Shown one piece after another: positions 33,637-42,786 of a stretch of DNA of 64,000 nucleotides. Under the pieces are notes generated by a model. That model worked only from the letters and a program-made list of their open reading frames with translations. It was not told where the DNA came from and made no database searches. Every line of letters starts with the position of its first letter. Within the stretch, counting starts at the first letter, position 1. The stretch lies in the NCBI GenBank assembly GCA_947174235.1, contig CAMWID010000001.1:62001-126000 (forward strand). Direction: 5' to 3'. This DNA is from an uncultured Porphyromonadaceae bacterium (lineage in GTDB: Bacteria > Bacteroidota > Bacteroidia > Bacteroidales > Muribaculaceae). The position numbers and the translations under genes were made by a program.

Positions 33637-35439
33637 TCAATCATCACAATAATGACGGAGCACTCTCCGGTAAGAGTTGAAGATTTTGGATTTTGAGACA
33701 AATCCTATATATTTCCCATTGTCCACCACAGGGAGATTCCATGCGTTGGTCTTGTCAAATATCCTCATCACCTCCTCCATCGGCTGGCTGACGTCTATGC
33801 GGGCGGGAGGCATTGACATGAAACGGGTGACATGCATCTTTTTGTACAGATCCGGCCGGAACATGATGTTGCGTATGTCATCAAGCAGAACCACACCCAC
33901 CAGCATGCCTCCCTCATCTGTCACAGGAAACAGATTCCGGTTGGAAGTCGCGATTATGTCTACAACCTCTTTCAGATTCATGTCCGGACGGACGCATTTG
34001 AAGTCTTTTTCAATCACATTGTCAATCTTTAGCAATGTCAGCACAGACTTGTCTTTCTCATGGGTCAGAAGATCACCCTGTTTTGCGAGACGCATGGTAT
34101 AGATGCTGTAAGGCTCGAATATACGGATGGTCATGAATGATAAAGTCGACACTATCAGAAGGGGGAGAAACAGATTGTACCCACCCGTCATCTCCGCCGT
34201 GAGGAAGATAGCCATAAGCGGCGCGTGCATTACCCCGCTCATAAGCCCCGCCATACCGAGCAAGGTGAAATTTTTATTGGAAATGCCAACCCCGCCGTCA
34301 AACATATTGTTGAGGGCGTAGGCGAACAGAAAACCACACAAAGCCCCCACAAACAACGACGGGGCAAATGTGCCTCCCACACCACCGGCTCCATTGGTGG
34401 CGCTGGTGGCGAAAACCTTTGTCAGTATAATCGCACCGATGAAACATGCGATAAACCATATGTTGTCACGATCCACATAAAAGAACGTGCCGTCGACTAT
34501 CTTGGAATAATCCCCGTCAAGAAGATAATTTATTGCGTCGTAGCCTTCTCCATAAAGAGGGGGGAGCACAAATATCAGACCGGCAAGAATGATTCCTCCT
34601 ATCGCTATTTTCAGCACCCTGTGTTTAAGCCTGGAAAACATGGTCTCCATCATAAACATCATTCTTGTGAAATATAAGGATACGAAACCACAAAACACAC
34701 CTAACAATAAAGTATATGGGATCTTGCTCACTGAAAACGGCTCGCTTTGTGAAAAGAAAAACTCAGAATCATACCCTTCAAGCACATACGCGACGGTAGC
34801 TCCTGTGATAGAAGATATCAACAGCGGCATGACGGTGGCTCCGGTGAGATCGATCATCAGCACCTCAAGCGTGAAAAGCATCCCTGCTATGGGAGCCCGG
34901 AATATTCCGGCGATACCGGCAGCCGCACCACAACCTACAAGCACCATCAATATTCTGGGAGACAGACGGAAAGCCTGTCCGACATTCGATCCTATCGCCG
35001 CTCCCGTAAATACTATGGGACCCTCCGCCCCGACTGACCCGCCGAACCCTATTGTCACGGATGAAGCCACCAGAGATGCATACATATTTTTCTTTTTAAG
35101 ACGGGATTTATTGCGTGAGATAGCATACAGCACCTTTGTCACTCCGTGAGAAATGTTGTCTTTGACAACAAACTGAAGAAAGAGAACCACGATCAATATG
35201 CCGACCACAGGATAAATAAGATAGAGATAATTTGCAGTCGTGGCACTGAGATGTGAGGTCAGCAAAGACGATATCTCATGAATAAGATACTTGAGCAGCT
35301 GCGCGGCAAAACCGCATACAACCCCTACTATCAATGCGAGAAAAAGTACAAAATTTCTCTCTTTTATATGGCGCTCACGCCATTTTACGATGTCGAGCCA
35401 CCACTCTGTAAATCTGTTATGTTGTTCTGAATATGCCAT
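33637..35439 (-). CDS. ClC family chloride channel/transporter with two CBS domains
   Basis: A 600-residue inner-membrane protein. The ClC core covers about 30-440 with many hydrophobic helices and the three ion-path motifs: GSVGAEGP (with the gating Glu), the GGVGGTFAPSLFVGA block (GxFxP), and the helix with GMAGLMSGVMHAPL. The gating Glu is present and the motif is not GREGT, so it is not the fluoride type (CLC-F). A CBS pair lies at about 460-600 (VRPDMNLKEVVDIIATSNRN; ARIDVSQPMEEVMRIFDKTN), which normally binds adenine nucleotides and gates the channel. It follows the sugar-transferase gene by 12 bp in the nadE run. Whether it is a channel or H+/Cl- exchanger cannot be told. Confidence 0.93.
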   Translation of the reverse strand: MAYSEQHNRFTEWWLDIVKWRERHIKERNFVLFLALIVGVVCGFAAQLLKYLIHEISSLLTSHLSATTANYLYLIYPVVGILIVVLFLQFVVKDNISHGVTKVLYAISRNKSRLKKKNMYASLVASSVTIGFGGSVGAEGPIVFTGAAIGSNVGQAFRLSPRILMVLVGCGAAAGIAGIFRAPIAGMLFTLEVLMIDLTGATVMPLLISSITGATVAYVLEGYDSEFFFSQSEPFSVSKIPYTLLLGVFCGFVSLYFTRMMFMMETMFSRLKHRVLKIAIGGIILAGLIFVLPPLYGEGYDAINYLLDGDYSKIVDGTFFYVDRDNIWFIACFIGAIILTKVFATSATNGAGGVGGTFAPSLFVGALCGFLFAYALNNMFDGGVGISNKNFTLLGMAGLMSGVMHAPLMAIFLTAEMTGGYNLFLPLLIVSTLSFMTIRIFEPYSIYTMRLAKQGDLLTHEKDKSVLTLLKIDNVIEKDFKCVRPDMNLKEVVDIIATSNRNLFPVTDEGGMLVGVVLLDDIRNIMFRPDLYKKMHVTRFMSMPPARIDVSQPMEEVMRIFDKTNAWNLPVVDNGKYIGFVSKSKIFNSYRRVLRHYCDD

Positions 35440-35451
35440 TTTAATTATTTG

Positions 35452-36876
35452 TTAAAGTCCTCGTCCGCATGCCACTGTCCTCACCGTATAGATCAGTATT
35501 TTTATATCAAGAGACAACGACATGTTGGAAAGGTATATAAGATCATATCTGGTACGTTCCACCATTTGCTCCACATTGGATGCGTATCCATACTTGACCA
35601 TCCCCCATGATGTGATCCCGGGACGGACCTGACATACCAATGCATAATATGGCGCTTTTTCCATAATTTTTTCGATATAATGACGGCGTTCCGGACGCGG
35701 ACCGACGATCGACATGTCCCCTTTAAGCACATTCCAGAACTGCGGCAGTTCGTCAAGCCTATATTTCCGCAATATCCTGCCTGCCGCTGTTATCCTTTCA
35801 TCATTGTCGGATGACAACCGGGGACCTTCCTTTTCCGCATCCTCTATCATTGTCCTGAACTTGTATATGTTGAACGGACGTTGTTTCCAGCCTATACGCT
35901 CCTGCTTGAAAATAATTTTCCCCGGAGAACTTCTTTTCACCCAAAAAGCTATGGCGATATATAGCGGAGACATAAACAGAAGTAAGAAAACCGACATAAC
36001 GACATCAAATGTGCGTTTTATATTTTTTGAGGATTCCGATATTGCCGGCGATGCAATCTCTACAAAGGGATCTCCATATATGTCGTTAAGGCGAATGGAT
36101 GATGTCAGTATTGAAAACGTGTCAGGTATAATCCTGACCGACAGATTCAAAGGCTGGAGATAGTAAAGAAGATTCAATATCTTTTTATCATCCATAGAAT
36201 CAGGTGCTATTATAAGATGATCTATGGAAAATTTGTCACATAGCTCCGAAATGTCTTCCAGGCGATAGGTATCACCCGCTGTTTCATCAACAGGCTCTCC
36301 GGGGATGGCCACATATCCGAATATGCGGTAGCTTACACGGGACGGACTTTCGAGCAAACGCCGTGCAGTATGCCTTCCGGTGGCGGAGCTGCCGACAACC
36401 AGCACCCTGAATTCCCATTGATGGAGATGGAAATATCTTGAAGTTCTGAGTGTGATCGCGATTCTCACTGCATAACAGCAGACAAACAGGATCAAAAACA
36501 GCGTGGCTATGAGTTCATAATTGACAGTACGGTCCACTGATCCGTCATTGATCAGGAAAACCATATATATTATTGCGGAATTGATGATTGCGGAATATAT
36601 AGTTGTCTGCAATTCTTGCAACCTTGACTTTCCGAACGGACAGTTATAATATCCCGAAAGCCAGAATATACCGCACATCATCAGAGGCACGGCACACTGC
36701 TCAGCCAATAATTTGTCAGATAATACATAATCCCACACACTATACTCTCCTGACCGGATATCGAGAATCTTAAATCTAAAGAGATTGAACAAAAAGAATG
36801 CGACATTTCCCGTCAGCAAATCACCGACGAAATACCTTGTCCTTTGCAATCTTTTTGTAATCCCGGTATCCCTCAT
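35452..36876 (-). CDS. Polyprenyl-phosphate sugar phosphotransferase (WcaJ/WbaP type)
   Basis: A 474-residue inner-membrane protein. About four N-terminal transmembrane helices (to about 130) and a NAD-binding-like domain at about 145-245 (FRVLVVGSSATGRHTARRLL) precede the catalytic C-terminal domain at about 280-474. That domain shows KRTFDVVMSVFLLLFMSPLY (re-entrant helix), FKQERIGWKQRPFNIYKFRT, RILRKYRLDELPQFWNVLKG with the Asp-Glu pair, SIVGPRPER and VRPGITSWG. The family moves a hexose-1-phosphate onto undecaprenyl phosphate, starting exopolysaccharide or glycoprotein glycan chains. No other surface-polysaccharide genes are nearby. It overlaps tsaC by 4 bp and precedes the ClC gene by 12 bp. 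Confidence 0.92.
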   Translation of the reverse strand: MRDTGITKRLQRTRYFVGDLLTGNVAFFLFNLFRFKILDIRSGEYSVWDYVLSDKLLAEQCAVPLMMCGIFWLSGYYNCPFGKSRLQELQTTIYSAIINSAIIYMVFLINDGSVDRTVNYELIATLFLILFVCCYAVRIAITLRTSRYFHLHQWEFRVLVVGSSATGRHTARRLLESPSRVSYRIFGYVAIPGEPVDETAGDTYRLEDISELCDKFSIDHLIIAPDSMDDKKILNLLYYLQPLNLSVRIIPDTFSILTSSIRLNDIYGDPFVEIASPAISESSKNIKRTFDVVMSVFLLLFMSPLYIAIAFWVKRSSPGKIIFKQERIGWKQRPFNIYKFRTMIEDAEKEGPRLSSDNDERITAAGRILRKYRLDELPQFWNVLKGDMSIVGPRPERRHYIEKIMEKAPYYALVCQVRPGITSWGMVKYGYASNVEQMVERTRYDLIYLSNMSLSLDIKILIYTVRTVACGRGL

Positions 36877-37439
36877 CTTATGACCTTTATCACTCCGCCA
36901 TCAGACACTTTAATTATATTGCTCGGTGCAGGCGCCGATTTTTCTTCGCGTCTGTAGGTAGCCACATAATCCACCCCGCTTTTTATTTCTTCCGAAATAT
37001 CACCATACACACCGGAACATTTCTCTCCGCTTATGTTGGCAGACGTCGACACGAGGGGATGGCGAAGACGCGCGCACAATTCTTTGGAATATTTCTCCTT
37101 TGTGATGCGGATGCCCAAAGACCCGTCGGATGCGATAAGGTTAGACGCCACATTTTTAGGATGATCGTAGATTATTGTCAGCGGACACACCGCCGCATCT
37201 ATAAGATCCCACGCCACGTCAGGGACATCTTCCACTATTCTCTGGAGAGCCCCGTCACTTTCCACAAGCACAAGCATCGATTTACTTTCTGTCCTGCGCT
37301 TCAGGTCATATATTTTTTTTACAGCATCCGGATTGGTGGCATCGCATCCTATACCCCATACCGTATCTGTCGGGTAAAGGATTATTCCTCCATTTCTAAG
37401 GCATTCCACCGCCTTACGTATATCTTCTTCAAATGTCAT
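36873..37439 (-). CDS. L-threonylcarbamoyladenylate synthase (TsaC/Sua5/YrdC family)
   Basis: A 188-residue protein that makes threonylcarbamoyl-AMP from Thr, bicarbonate and ATP for the t6A37 modification of ANN-decoding tRNAs. Marks are GGIILYPTDTVWGIGCDA, the KxR-type nucleotide site in YDLKRRTESKSMLVLV, PLTIIYDHP, the GSLGIRITKE strand and VSTSANISGEKCSG. It is the short form without the Sua5 C-terminal domain. Its ATG shares one base with the nadE stop codon, and its end overlaps the sugar-transferase start in ATGA. Confidence 0.93.
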   Translation of the reverse strand: MTFEEDIRKAVECLRNGGIILYPTDTVWGIGCDATNPDAVKKIYDLKRRTESKSMLVLVESDGALQRIVEDVPDVAWDLIDAAVCPLTIIYDHPKNVASNLIASDGSLGIRITKEKYSKELCARLRHPLVSTSANISGEKCSGVYGDISEEIKSGVDYVATYRREEKSAPAPSNIIKVSDGGVIKVIR

Positions 37440-39400
37440 TACTGTGATATTTTATCTTTATGAGACACATGTAAATCCGCAAGTTTATCCACTTCATCCA
37501 TCCATAATACAAAGGAAGAGTCGGAGGGCATACGCCAGTCTCCCCTCGGGGACAGACAGACACTTCCGACCTTTGGACCGTCAGGCATGCATGAGCGTTT
37601 GAATTGCTGGGTAAAGAATCTCCTGTAGAAATTTTTCATCCATTTGATTATTACCTGAGGAGTATATCGGTTTTTAAACGCGCGAGTCGCAAGCCAGTAT
37701 ATTTTCGCCGGAGAGAAGGAATTTCTCAAAAGATGATACATGAAAAAATCATGTAGTTCATACGGACCCACCACATCTTCAGTCTTTTGGGCGATTTCAT
37801 CGGTACCTGAAGGCACAAGTTCCGGACTTATCGGCGTATCGACAATATCAAGAAGTATTTCTTCCGCTTTCCCACCCGACTCTCCGGCAAACCATTTTAC
37901 AAGATGACGGACAAGCGTTTTCGGGACGGAAGCGTTGACACCGTACATCGACATATGGTCTCCGTTGTATGTACACCAACCGAGCGCGAGTTCCGACATG
38001 TCGCCGGTGCCGATCACGATGGCATTCTCTTTATTGGATACGTCCATCAGTATCTGCGTACGTTCACGCGCCTGCGAATTTTCATATGTTATATCGTAAT
38101 TCCCGGGATTCTGACCAATGTCCTCGAAATGTTGAGCCACAGCCTTCCCTATGGGTATTTCCATTTCCGTCACTCCAAGCGCGCGCATCAGTGCGACAGC
38201 ATTATCGTGGGTCCGGGATGTCGTAGCCTCTCCGGGCATTGTTATGCCGATTATACCCTTCCGGTCAAGATCAAGCAGATCGAACGCCCTCACAGTCACC
38301 AGCAAAGCGAGGGTGGAATCAAGACCTCCGGAAATTCCTATTACCGCCTTGTGGCAGTGAATCACATTAAGTCTTTGCATCAGTCCTCGCGCCTGAATAC
38401 CCACTATCTCCTCACAATGTTCCCGCAGACGGGAATCATCATGCGGCACGAAAGGCTCCGGATCAACATGGATATTCCCTTCGGTTGTCTTGGGGATCTC
38501 CTGCAATACCGCTGACGAAATTCTATAGTCTGAAGGTGTCACGGCATCATCGAAAAATGTGGAAAATTTCATACGGTCGTTACGCAGCCTCTCCACATCT
38601 ATATCTTTTATCAATACGGATGGTGCGGTGAAAAATCTATGATCAGGCTCAGTTACAGCTCCGTCCTCCCCTATGATCGCGTTTCCCGCGAACACAAGGT
38701 CTGTGGTCGACTCACCCCATCCTGCCGAAGAATAGACATAACCGCAACGACAGCGTGCCGATTGTTGCGAGATAAGATTCCGCAGATATGAATGTTTCCC
38801 GATAAGCTCGTCGGATGCTGAAAGATTGAGTATGACGTCAGCTCCAGCCACACACAACGCACTGCTGGGGGGATTGGGCACCCAGAGATCCTCACATATT
38901 TCAACACCTACTTTCACCCCTTTATATTCAAACAAAATGTCTGTGCCGAAAAGCACTTTCCTGCCCCCAAATATTATCTCATCGTTTTTGATCCCCGCTC
39001 CCGAGCTGAACCACCGTTTTTCATAAAACTCACTGTAATTGGGAATATGGATCTTAGGGACTATGCCGAGAATTCGTCCCGAGGCAATAACTACCGCACA
39101 GTTATATAAGCGTCCATGCGCGGATACGGGACATCCCACCACCGTCATTACTGAATCGCCGGCAGTTTCAGCGACAAGCTCCATCACTGCCTCTGATCCC
39201 TTTTGAATCAACATAGGCTGGCTGAACAAATCTCCGCAAGTATATCCTGTAACCGACAACTCCGGAAATACAATTATGTCACATTCCTTGGAATCAGCTT
39301 CTTTTACCAAGTCAAGTATACCTTGAACATTGTAACCTACATTGGCAACCTTGACATTCGGCACCGCTGAGCCGACCCTGATATATCCATATTCTGTCAT
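37439..39400 (-). CDS. nadE: Glutamine-dependent NAD+ synthase
   Basis: A 653-residue two-domain enzyme making NAD from nicotinate adenine dinucleotide, with ammonia from glutamine. The N-terminal nitrilase-type glutaminase (about 1-285) has the catalytic triad regions VFPELSVTGYTCGD (Glu), VPKIHIPNYSEFYEKRWFS (Lys) and GVEICEDLWVPNPPS (Cys). The C-terminal synthetase (about 330-640) has the PP-loop VIGISGGLDSTLALLV, GTGDMSELALGWCTYNGDHM and the C-terminal FYRRFFTQQFKRSCMPDGPK. It is the first gene of a nine-gene run ending with menE. An in-frame TGA two codons upstream fixes the start at 39400. Confidence 0.96.
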   Translation of the reverse strand: MTEYGYIRVGSAVPNVKVANVGYNVQGILDLVKEADSKECDIIVFPELSVTGYTCGDLFSQPMLIQKGSEAVMELVAETAGDSVMTVVGCPVSAHGRLYNCAVVIASGRILGIVPKIHIPNYSEFYEKRWFSSGAGIKNDEIIFGGRKVLFGTDILFEYKGVKVGVEICEDLWVPNPPSSALCVAGADVILNLSASDELIGKHSYLRNLISQQSARCRCGYVYSSAGWGESTTDLVFAGNAIIGEDGAVTEPDHRFFTAPSVLIKDIDVERLRNDRMKFSTFFDDAVTPSDYRISSAVLQEIPKTTEGNIHVDPEPFVPHDDSRLREHCEEIVGIQARGLMQRLNVIHCHKAVIGISGGLDSTLALLVTVRAFDLLDLDRKGIIGITMPGEATTSRTHDNAVALMRALGVTEMEIPIGKAVAQHFEDIGQNPGNYDITYENSQARERTQILMDVSNKENAIVIGTGDMSELALGWCTYNGDHMSMYGVNASVPKTLVRHLVKWFAGESGGKAEEILLDIVDTPISPELVPSGTDEIAQKTEDVVGPYELHDFFMYHLLRNSFSPAKIYWLATRAFKNRYTPQVIIKWMKNFYRRFFTQQFKRSCMPDGPKVGSVCLSPRGDWRMPSDSSFVLWMDEVDKLADLHVSHKDKISQ

Positions 39401-39403
39401 ATG

Positions 39404-39475
39404 TCAATCTTTGATTGCGACTATCCGGAAACCATCCGGCGTGTCGACCTCTATAGTTATTACATTTCTCCACAT
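39404..39475 (-). CDS. Possible 23-residue leader peptide before nadE
   Basis: A 24-codon frame (ATG at 39475, TGA at 39406-39404) encodes MWRNVITIEVDTP then DGFRIVAIKD. Its stop lies 3 nt before the nadE ATG and it is in the same frame as nadE. The frame stays open for about 25 further codons upstream without an ATG. The composition looks protein-like, but the length is too short to judge. It could be a translated leader, a coupling peptide, or a chance frame. Confidence 0.25.
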   Translation of the reverse strand: MWRNVITIEVDTPDGFRIVAIKD

Positions 39476-39546
39476 TATTCCCACGAATCCTTGCACATTG
39501 GCAGAATCTCTGATCTGACTGAAAGAGTTCGCTAAAGAATAATTTA

Positions 39547-39577
39547 CAAATTTACATAATCTATATTATTATTCATA
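39547..39577 (-). promoter_or_regulatory. Promoter candidate for the nadE operon
   Basis: On the minus strand TAAATTTG (39547-39554) fits the -7 box; the -33 position (39574-39577, reads TATG) is a poor match. The leader would be about 140 nt and contains the possible leader peptide. No known riboswitch class was recognised in it. Confidence 0.4.
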
Positions 39578-39633
39578 TTTTTCAAGGCTATATTTTCCAA
39601 CCATGATATAAAAATCTTCATAAAAATATGAAT

Positions 39634-39673
39634 AAAAAAAATCCGGACAGAAAAATTCCGTCCGGATTTTTTT
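39634..39673 (-). terminator. Strong terminator at the end of the nuo-atp-nuo array
   Basis: The stem core ATCCGGAC (39641-39648) / GTCCGGAT (39660-39667) is extended by A/T pairs to about 14-15 bp, with an 11-nt loop. On the minus strand a T7 tail follows. It lies 57 bp after the nuoN stop and could work in both directions. Confidence 0.85.
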
Positions 39674-39729
39674 CATATTATGCGTTATGCCACGGAATTA
39701 CTCCCGGCATAGATCCATATAGGATCTTG

Positions 39730-41199
39730 TCAGAATATGAGCAGGAACGCCAACGAATCGCGTACCGCGTCGTAGCAGTACTGATAGATGTATGGTACAA
39801 GTCCGAAGAACACGATACCTGCTATACATAGCCACAAAGCGACACGATTGCTGCATGCGCTGCTGAAAGATCCGATCTTGGGTTCTTCAGAACTTATCCA
39901 CATTGCCTTGACAACCAACAGATAATAATACAGTGATATTATCGTATTGATCAATGCTATAAGCACAAGCATGTAGAGTGCCCACGATCCTGACCCCGTA
40001 ACCGAAGTGAAAATAAGGATCTTACTGAAGAATCCTGCAAAGGGAGGTATACCAGCCAATGAGAACATGGCAAGTGTCATTGCGAATGACAACCAGGGGT
40101 TGGTCTTGTGCAATCCATTGTAATCATCCATGTCAAGCTTGCCGGTATTCTCCTCAATTGTCGAAATCACCGCGAACGCGCCAAGGTTGCTGACCACATA
40201 CACAAAGATGTAGAACATCATACCTGCGAGTCCGAGACCATCGGCTGCCATAGCGCCGAGCATGATGTATCCCGCTTGGGAAACTGATGAGAAAGCCATG
40301 AATCGCTTCATGTTCTTCTGTCTTACCGCGAACAGGTTACCTACGGTAATTGTCAATATTATGACTCCGTAAAGCATCCACTCCCAAGCGTCGCTGTAGA
40401 CTGCCCCGAAACATTGCACGAAGATTACAAAGAATGCAAAGGCTGCAGCACCTTTCGATATAACCGAAAGATAGCTGGTGATGGCGGTCGGAGCACCTTG
40501 ATATACGTCAGCTGTCCAAAGATGGAAAGGAACGAGCGATAGTTTGAACCCGATACCTGCGAGAACAAACGCCAGAGCGATAATCAGCAATCCGCTCATG
40601 CCTCCTTGCCCTATAGTGATCGCGATATCATCGAAATAGAGTGAACCTCCCGAAAAAGCATACACGAATGAAAGTCCTGCAAGAAGTACCGCAGATGAGA
40701 ACACCGCTGTCATTATGTACTTGATAGCGGCCTCGTGGCTCTCGTAATGCTTCTTGTTGAATGCGACAAGCGCTGCCAACGGAAGCGATGCGGATTCCAG
40801 ACCGATTATGAACAGAAGGAAATGACGCGCCGACACCATGAGGTACATGCCGAAAAGTGTGACGAGTATCAACTCGTAAAACTCTCCCTTGCGTATCGCC
40901 ACTTCATCGCTTTCAACCCATTTCGAGCTTTGCAGAAACACGATGAAGACACCAACATTGAGTATAGCCTTCAAAGCGTTGGTCGCCGTATCATTTATAT
41001 ACATCCCCCCAAAAACCATCTCGCCGCTTGCCGGAACGATCCATATGGCTACTGTCCCGAGAGCGAACAATATGGTTGTCAAAGGTGTGAGAATCTTTTT
41101 ACCCTTTTCATTAGAAAATGTGTCGAATAAAAAGACCAGCATGAATATTCCGAGAACAATAAGTTCAGGAATCATAGATCCAAATTGAGAATAGTCCAT
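39730..41199 (-). CDS. nuoN: NADH-quinone oxidoreductase subunit N
   Basis: A 489-residue antiporter-like membrane subunit of complex I, one of three proton-pumping modules. About 14 transmembrane helices are visible. The family core with the conserved lysine sits in the helix FKLSLVPFHLWTADVYQGAPT, and a further lysine region is QKNMKRFMAFSSVSQAGYIM. The proton-path Glu lies early in IGLESASLPLAALVAF. It is the last gene of the array, followed by the strong terminator; nuoM precedes it by 35 bp. Confidence 0.95.
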   Translation of the reverse strand: MDYSQFGSMIPELIVLGIFMLVFLFDTFSNEKGKKILTPLTTILFALGTVAIWIVPASGEMVFGGMYINDTATNALKAILNVGVFIVFLQSSKWVESDEVAIRKGEFYELILVTLFGMYLMVSARHFLLFIIGLESASLPLAALVAFNKKHYESHEAAIKYIMTAVFSSAVLLAGLSFVYAFSGGSLYFDDIAITIGQGGMSGLLIIALAFVLAGIGFKLSLVPFHLWTADVYQGAPTAITSYLSVISKGAAAFAFFVIFVQCFGAVYSDAWEWMLYGVIILTITVGNLFAVRQKNMKRFMAFSSVSQAGYIMLGAMAADGLGLAGMMFYIFVYVVSNLGAFAVISTIEENTGKLDMDDYNGLHKTNPWLSFAMTLAMFSLAGIPPFAGFFSKILIFTSVTGSGSWALYMLVLIALINTIISLYYYLLVVKAMWISSEEPKIGSFSSACSNRVALWLCIAGIVFFGLVPYIYQYCYDAVRDSLAFLLIF

Positions 41200-41234
41200 T
41201 TTCGTTTGCCTGTTTTATTTATTCAATACATTAT

Positions 41235-42752
41235 TTAAAGGGCGGCAGATTGGATAGCTGCCATTATGGGTGCGAAACTGTGTTGGATTGTCTCATTTAT
41301 CCAGTTGGGGAAACAGCCGATCCCTGCTATGCAAAGTATCAAGGTGACTGTAGACAATCTCTCGAACCATGTCGCATCTGTCAGCTGAAGGTGGTGTTCG
41401 TCTTGCACCGGACCGAGAAGAAGCTTCCCGACAACGCGAAGAATATACACTGCCGTGATGACAATCGAACAGGTAGCGGCTATCACGAAAATACGATGGA
41501 ACAGATCCGCGTTCTGGAACGAACCAAAGAATATAGTCATCTCCGCTACGAATCCTGAAAGACCGGGCAGACCGAGCGATGCGAAACCGGCAATCATATA
41601 ACATACTCCGAGATAGGGCATGATTTTCATCAGACCACCCATCTGGCGTATGTCTCGCGTATGTGTACGCCCGTAGATCATACCGATCAATGCAAAGAAC
41701 AACGCTGTCATCAATCCATGTGAAAGCATCTGGAGTATGGCACCTGTCATCGCGGTGGTGTTGAGCATGAGTATTGCGAAAAGCACCATGCCGCAGTGCG
41801 AAACCGATGAATATGCATTGATGTATTTGAGGTCTGTCTGGACACAAGCTGAAAACGCGCCATAGACGATGCTGACACCCGTGAGAACAATGAAGATCCA
41901 AGCGAGCTCGTTGGCAGCCTGAGGTAGAAGATAAATAGCGATGCGGAAGCATCCGTAACCACCAAGCTTCATCAATACACCTGCATGAAGCATCGATACA
42001 GCTGTCGGAGCACAGGCATGACCGTCAGGACTCCATGTATGGAACGGGAACATGGCTCCGAGAACTCCAAATCCTACAAATGTAAAACAAAACAGCATAT
42101 TCTGCCATTCCGGAGCAATCGAAGCGTTTCGTGATATTTCAAGGATATTCCAGGTAAGCTGACCACCCTCCGGGGCGCTGTGCCAGTATATTCCGAGCAG
42201 ACCAAGCATTAGGAACGCGGAGCCTCCCATAAGCATGAGGGTAAGCTTCATCGCCGAGTATTCTTTGCGGCCGGTGCCCCAGACTCCGATAAGAAGATAC
42301 ATCGGGATAAGTGCCACCTCATAGAACATGAACATTGTGAAGATGTCTATGGAGATGAAGAAACCGAAAACTCCGGTGCTTAGAAGAGCGAACCAAAGGA
42401 AGAAATTCTTTGGCAGCGGAGAAATCTTCCATGACGCGAATGTGCCTGCAAACACGATCACTGATGAAAGAAGCAACATAAGCACCGATATGCCGTCCAC
42501 ACCTACCGCAAGATGTATGTTGAGCGGCGCATACCACATCCAGCTTCCGGTGTAGAGCATTTCATCGCTCACACCCATTTCGCGCAGACGGAGAAAGTCT
42601 ACGCAAAGCCAGATCGAAAGCCCGAGAAGAACTGTCGAGCATACCACCATGACCGCGCGGATAGCATTCATGCTGCTGTTGCGGCACAAACCCAATCCCG
42701 CCATCATGATGACTGGAATCACAACGAACCAGATTAATATATTTCCGAACAT
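41235..42752 (-). CDS. nuoM: NADH-quinone oxidoreductase subunit M
   Basis: A 505-residue antiporter-like subunit. Marks are MFYEVALIPMYLLIGVWG (conserved Glu on helix 5), FPFHTWSPDGHACAPTAVSM in the discontinuous helix, the conserved lysine helix DLKYINAYSSVSHCGMVLFA, and GLPGLSGFVAEMTIFFGSF. It has about 14 transmembrane helices. It translocates protons during quinone reduction. Gap to nuoL upstream is 34 bp. Confidence 0.96.
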   Translation of the reverse strand: MFGNILIWFVVIPVIMMAGLGLCRNSSMNAIRAVMVVCSTVLLGLSIWLCVDFLRLREMGVSDEMLYTGSWMWYAPLNIHLAVGVDGISVLMLLLSSVIVFAGTFASWKISPLPKNFFLWFALLSTGVFGFFISIDIFTMFMFYEVALIPMYLLIGVWGTGRKEYSAMKLTLMLMGGSAFLMLGLLGIYWHSAPEGGQLTWNILEISRNASIAPEWQNMLFCFTFVGFGVLGAMFPFHTWSPDGHACAPTAVSMLHAGVLMKLGGYGCFRIAIYLLPQAANELAWIFIVLTGVSIVYGAFSACVQTDLKYINAYSSVSHCGMVLFAILMLNTTAMTGAILQMLSHGLMTALFFALIGMIYGRTHTRDIRQMGGLMKIMPYLGVCYMIAGFASLGLPGLSGFVAEMTIFFGSFQNADLFHRIFVIAATCSIVITAVYILRVVGKLLLGPVQDEHHLQLTDATWFERLSTVTLILCIAGIGCFPNWINETIQHSFAPIMAAIQSAAL

Positions 42753-42786
42753 AATGTTAAGTTATTTCTTAATTGCAACATGAATG

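Noticed and set aside
32829-33680. Plus-strand frame of 283 codons over fmt
   Set aside because: Antisense to fmt and the end of the ClC gene; no recognisable composition or start context.
39401-39546. Riboswitch in the nadE leader
   Set aside because: I could not find the small conserved hairpins of known NAD-sensing motifs; only a short 5-bp stem is visible.
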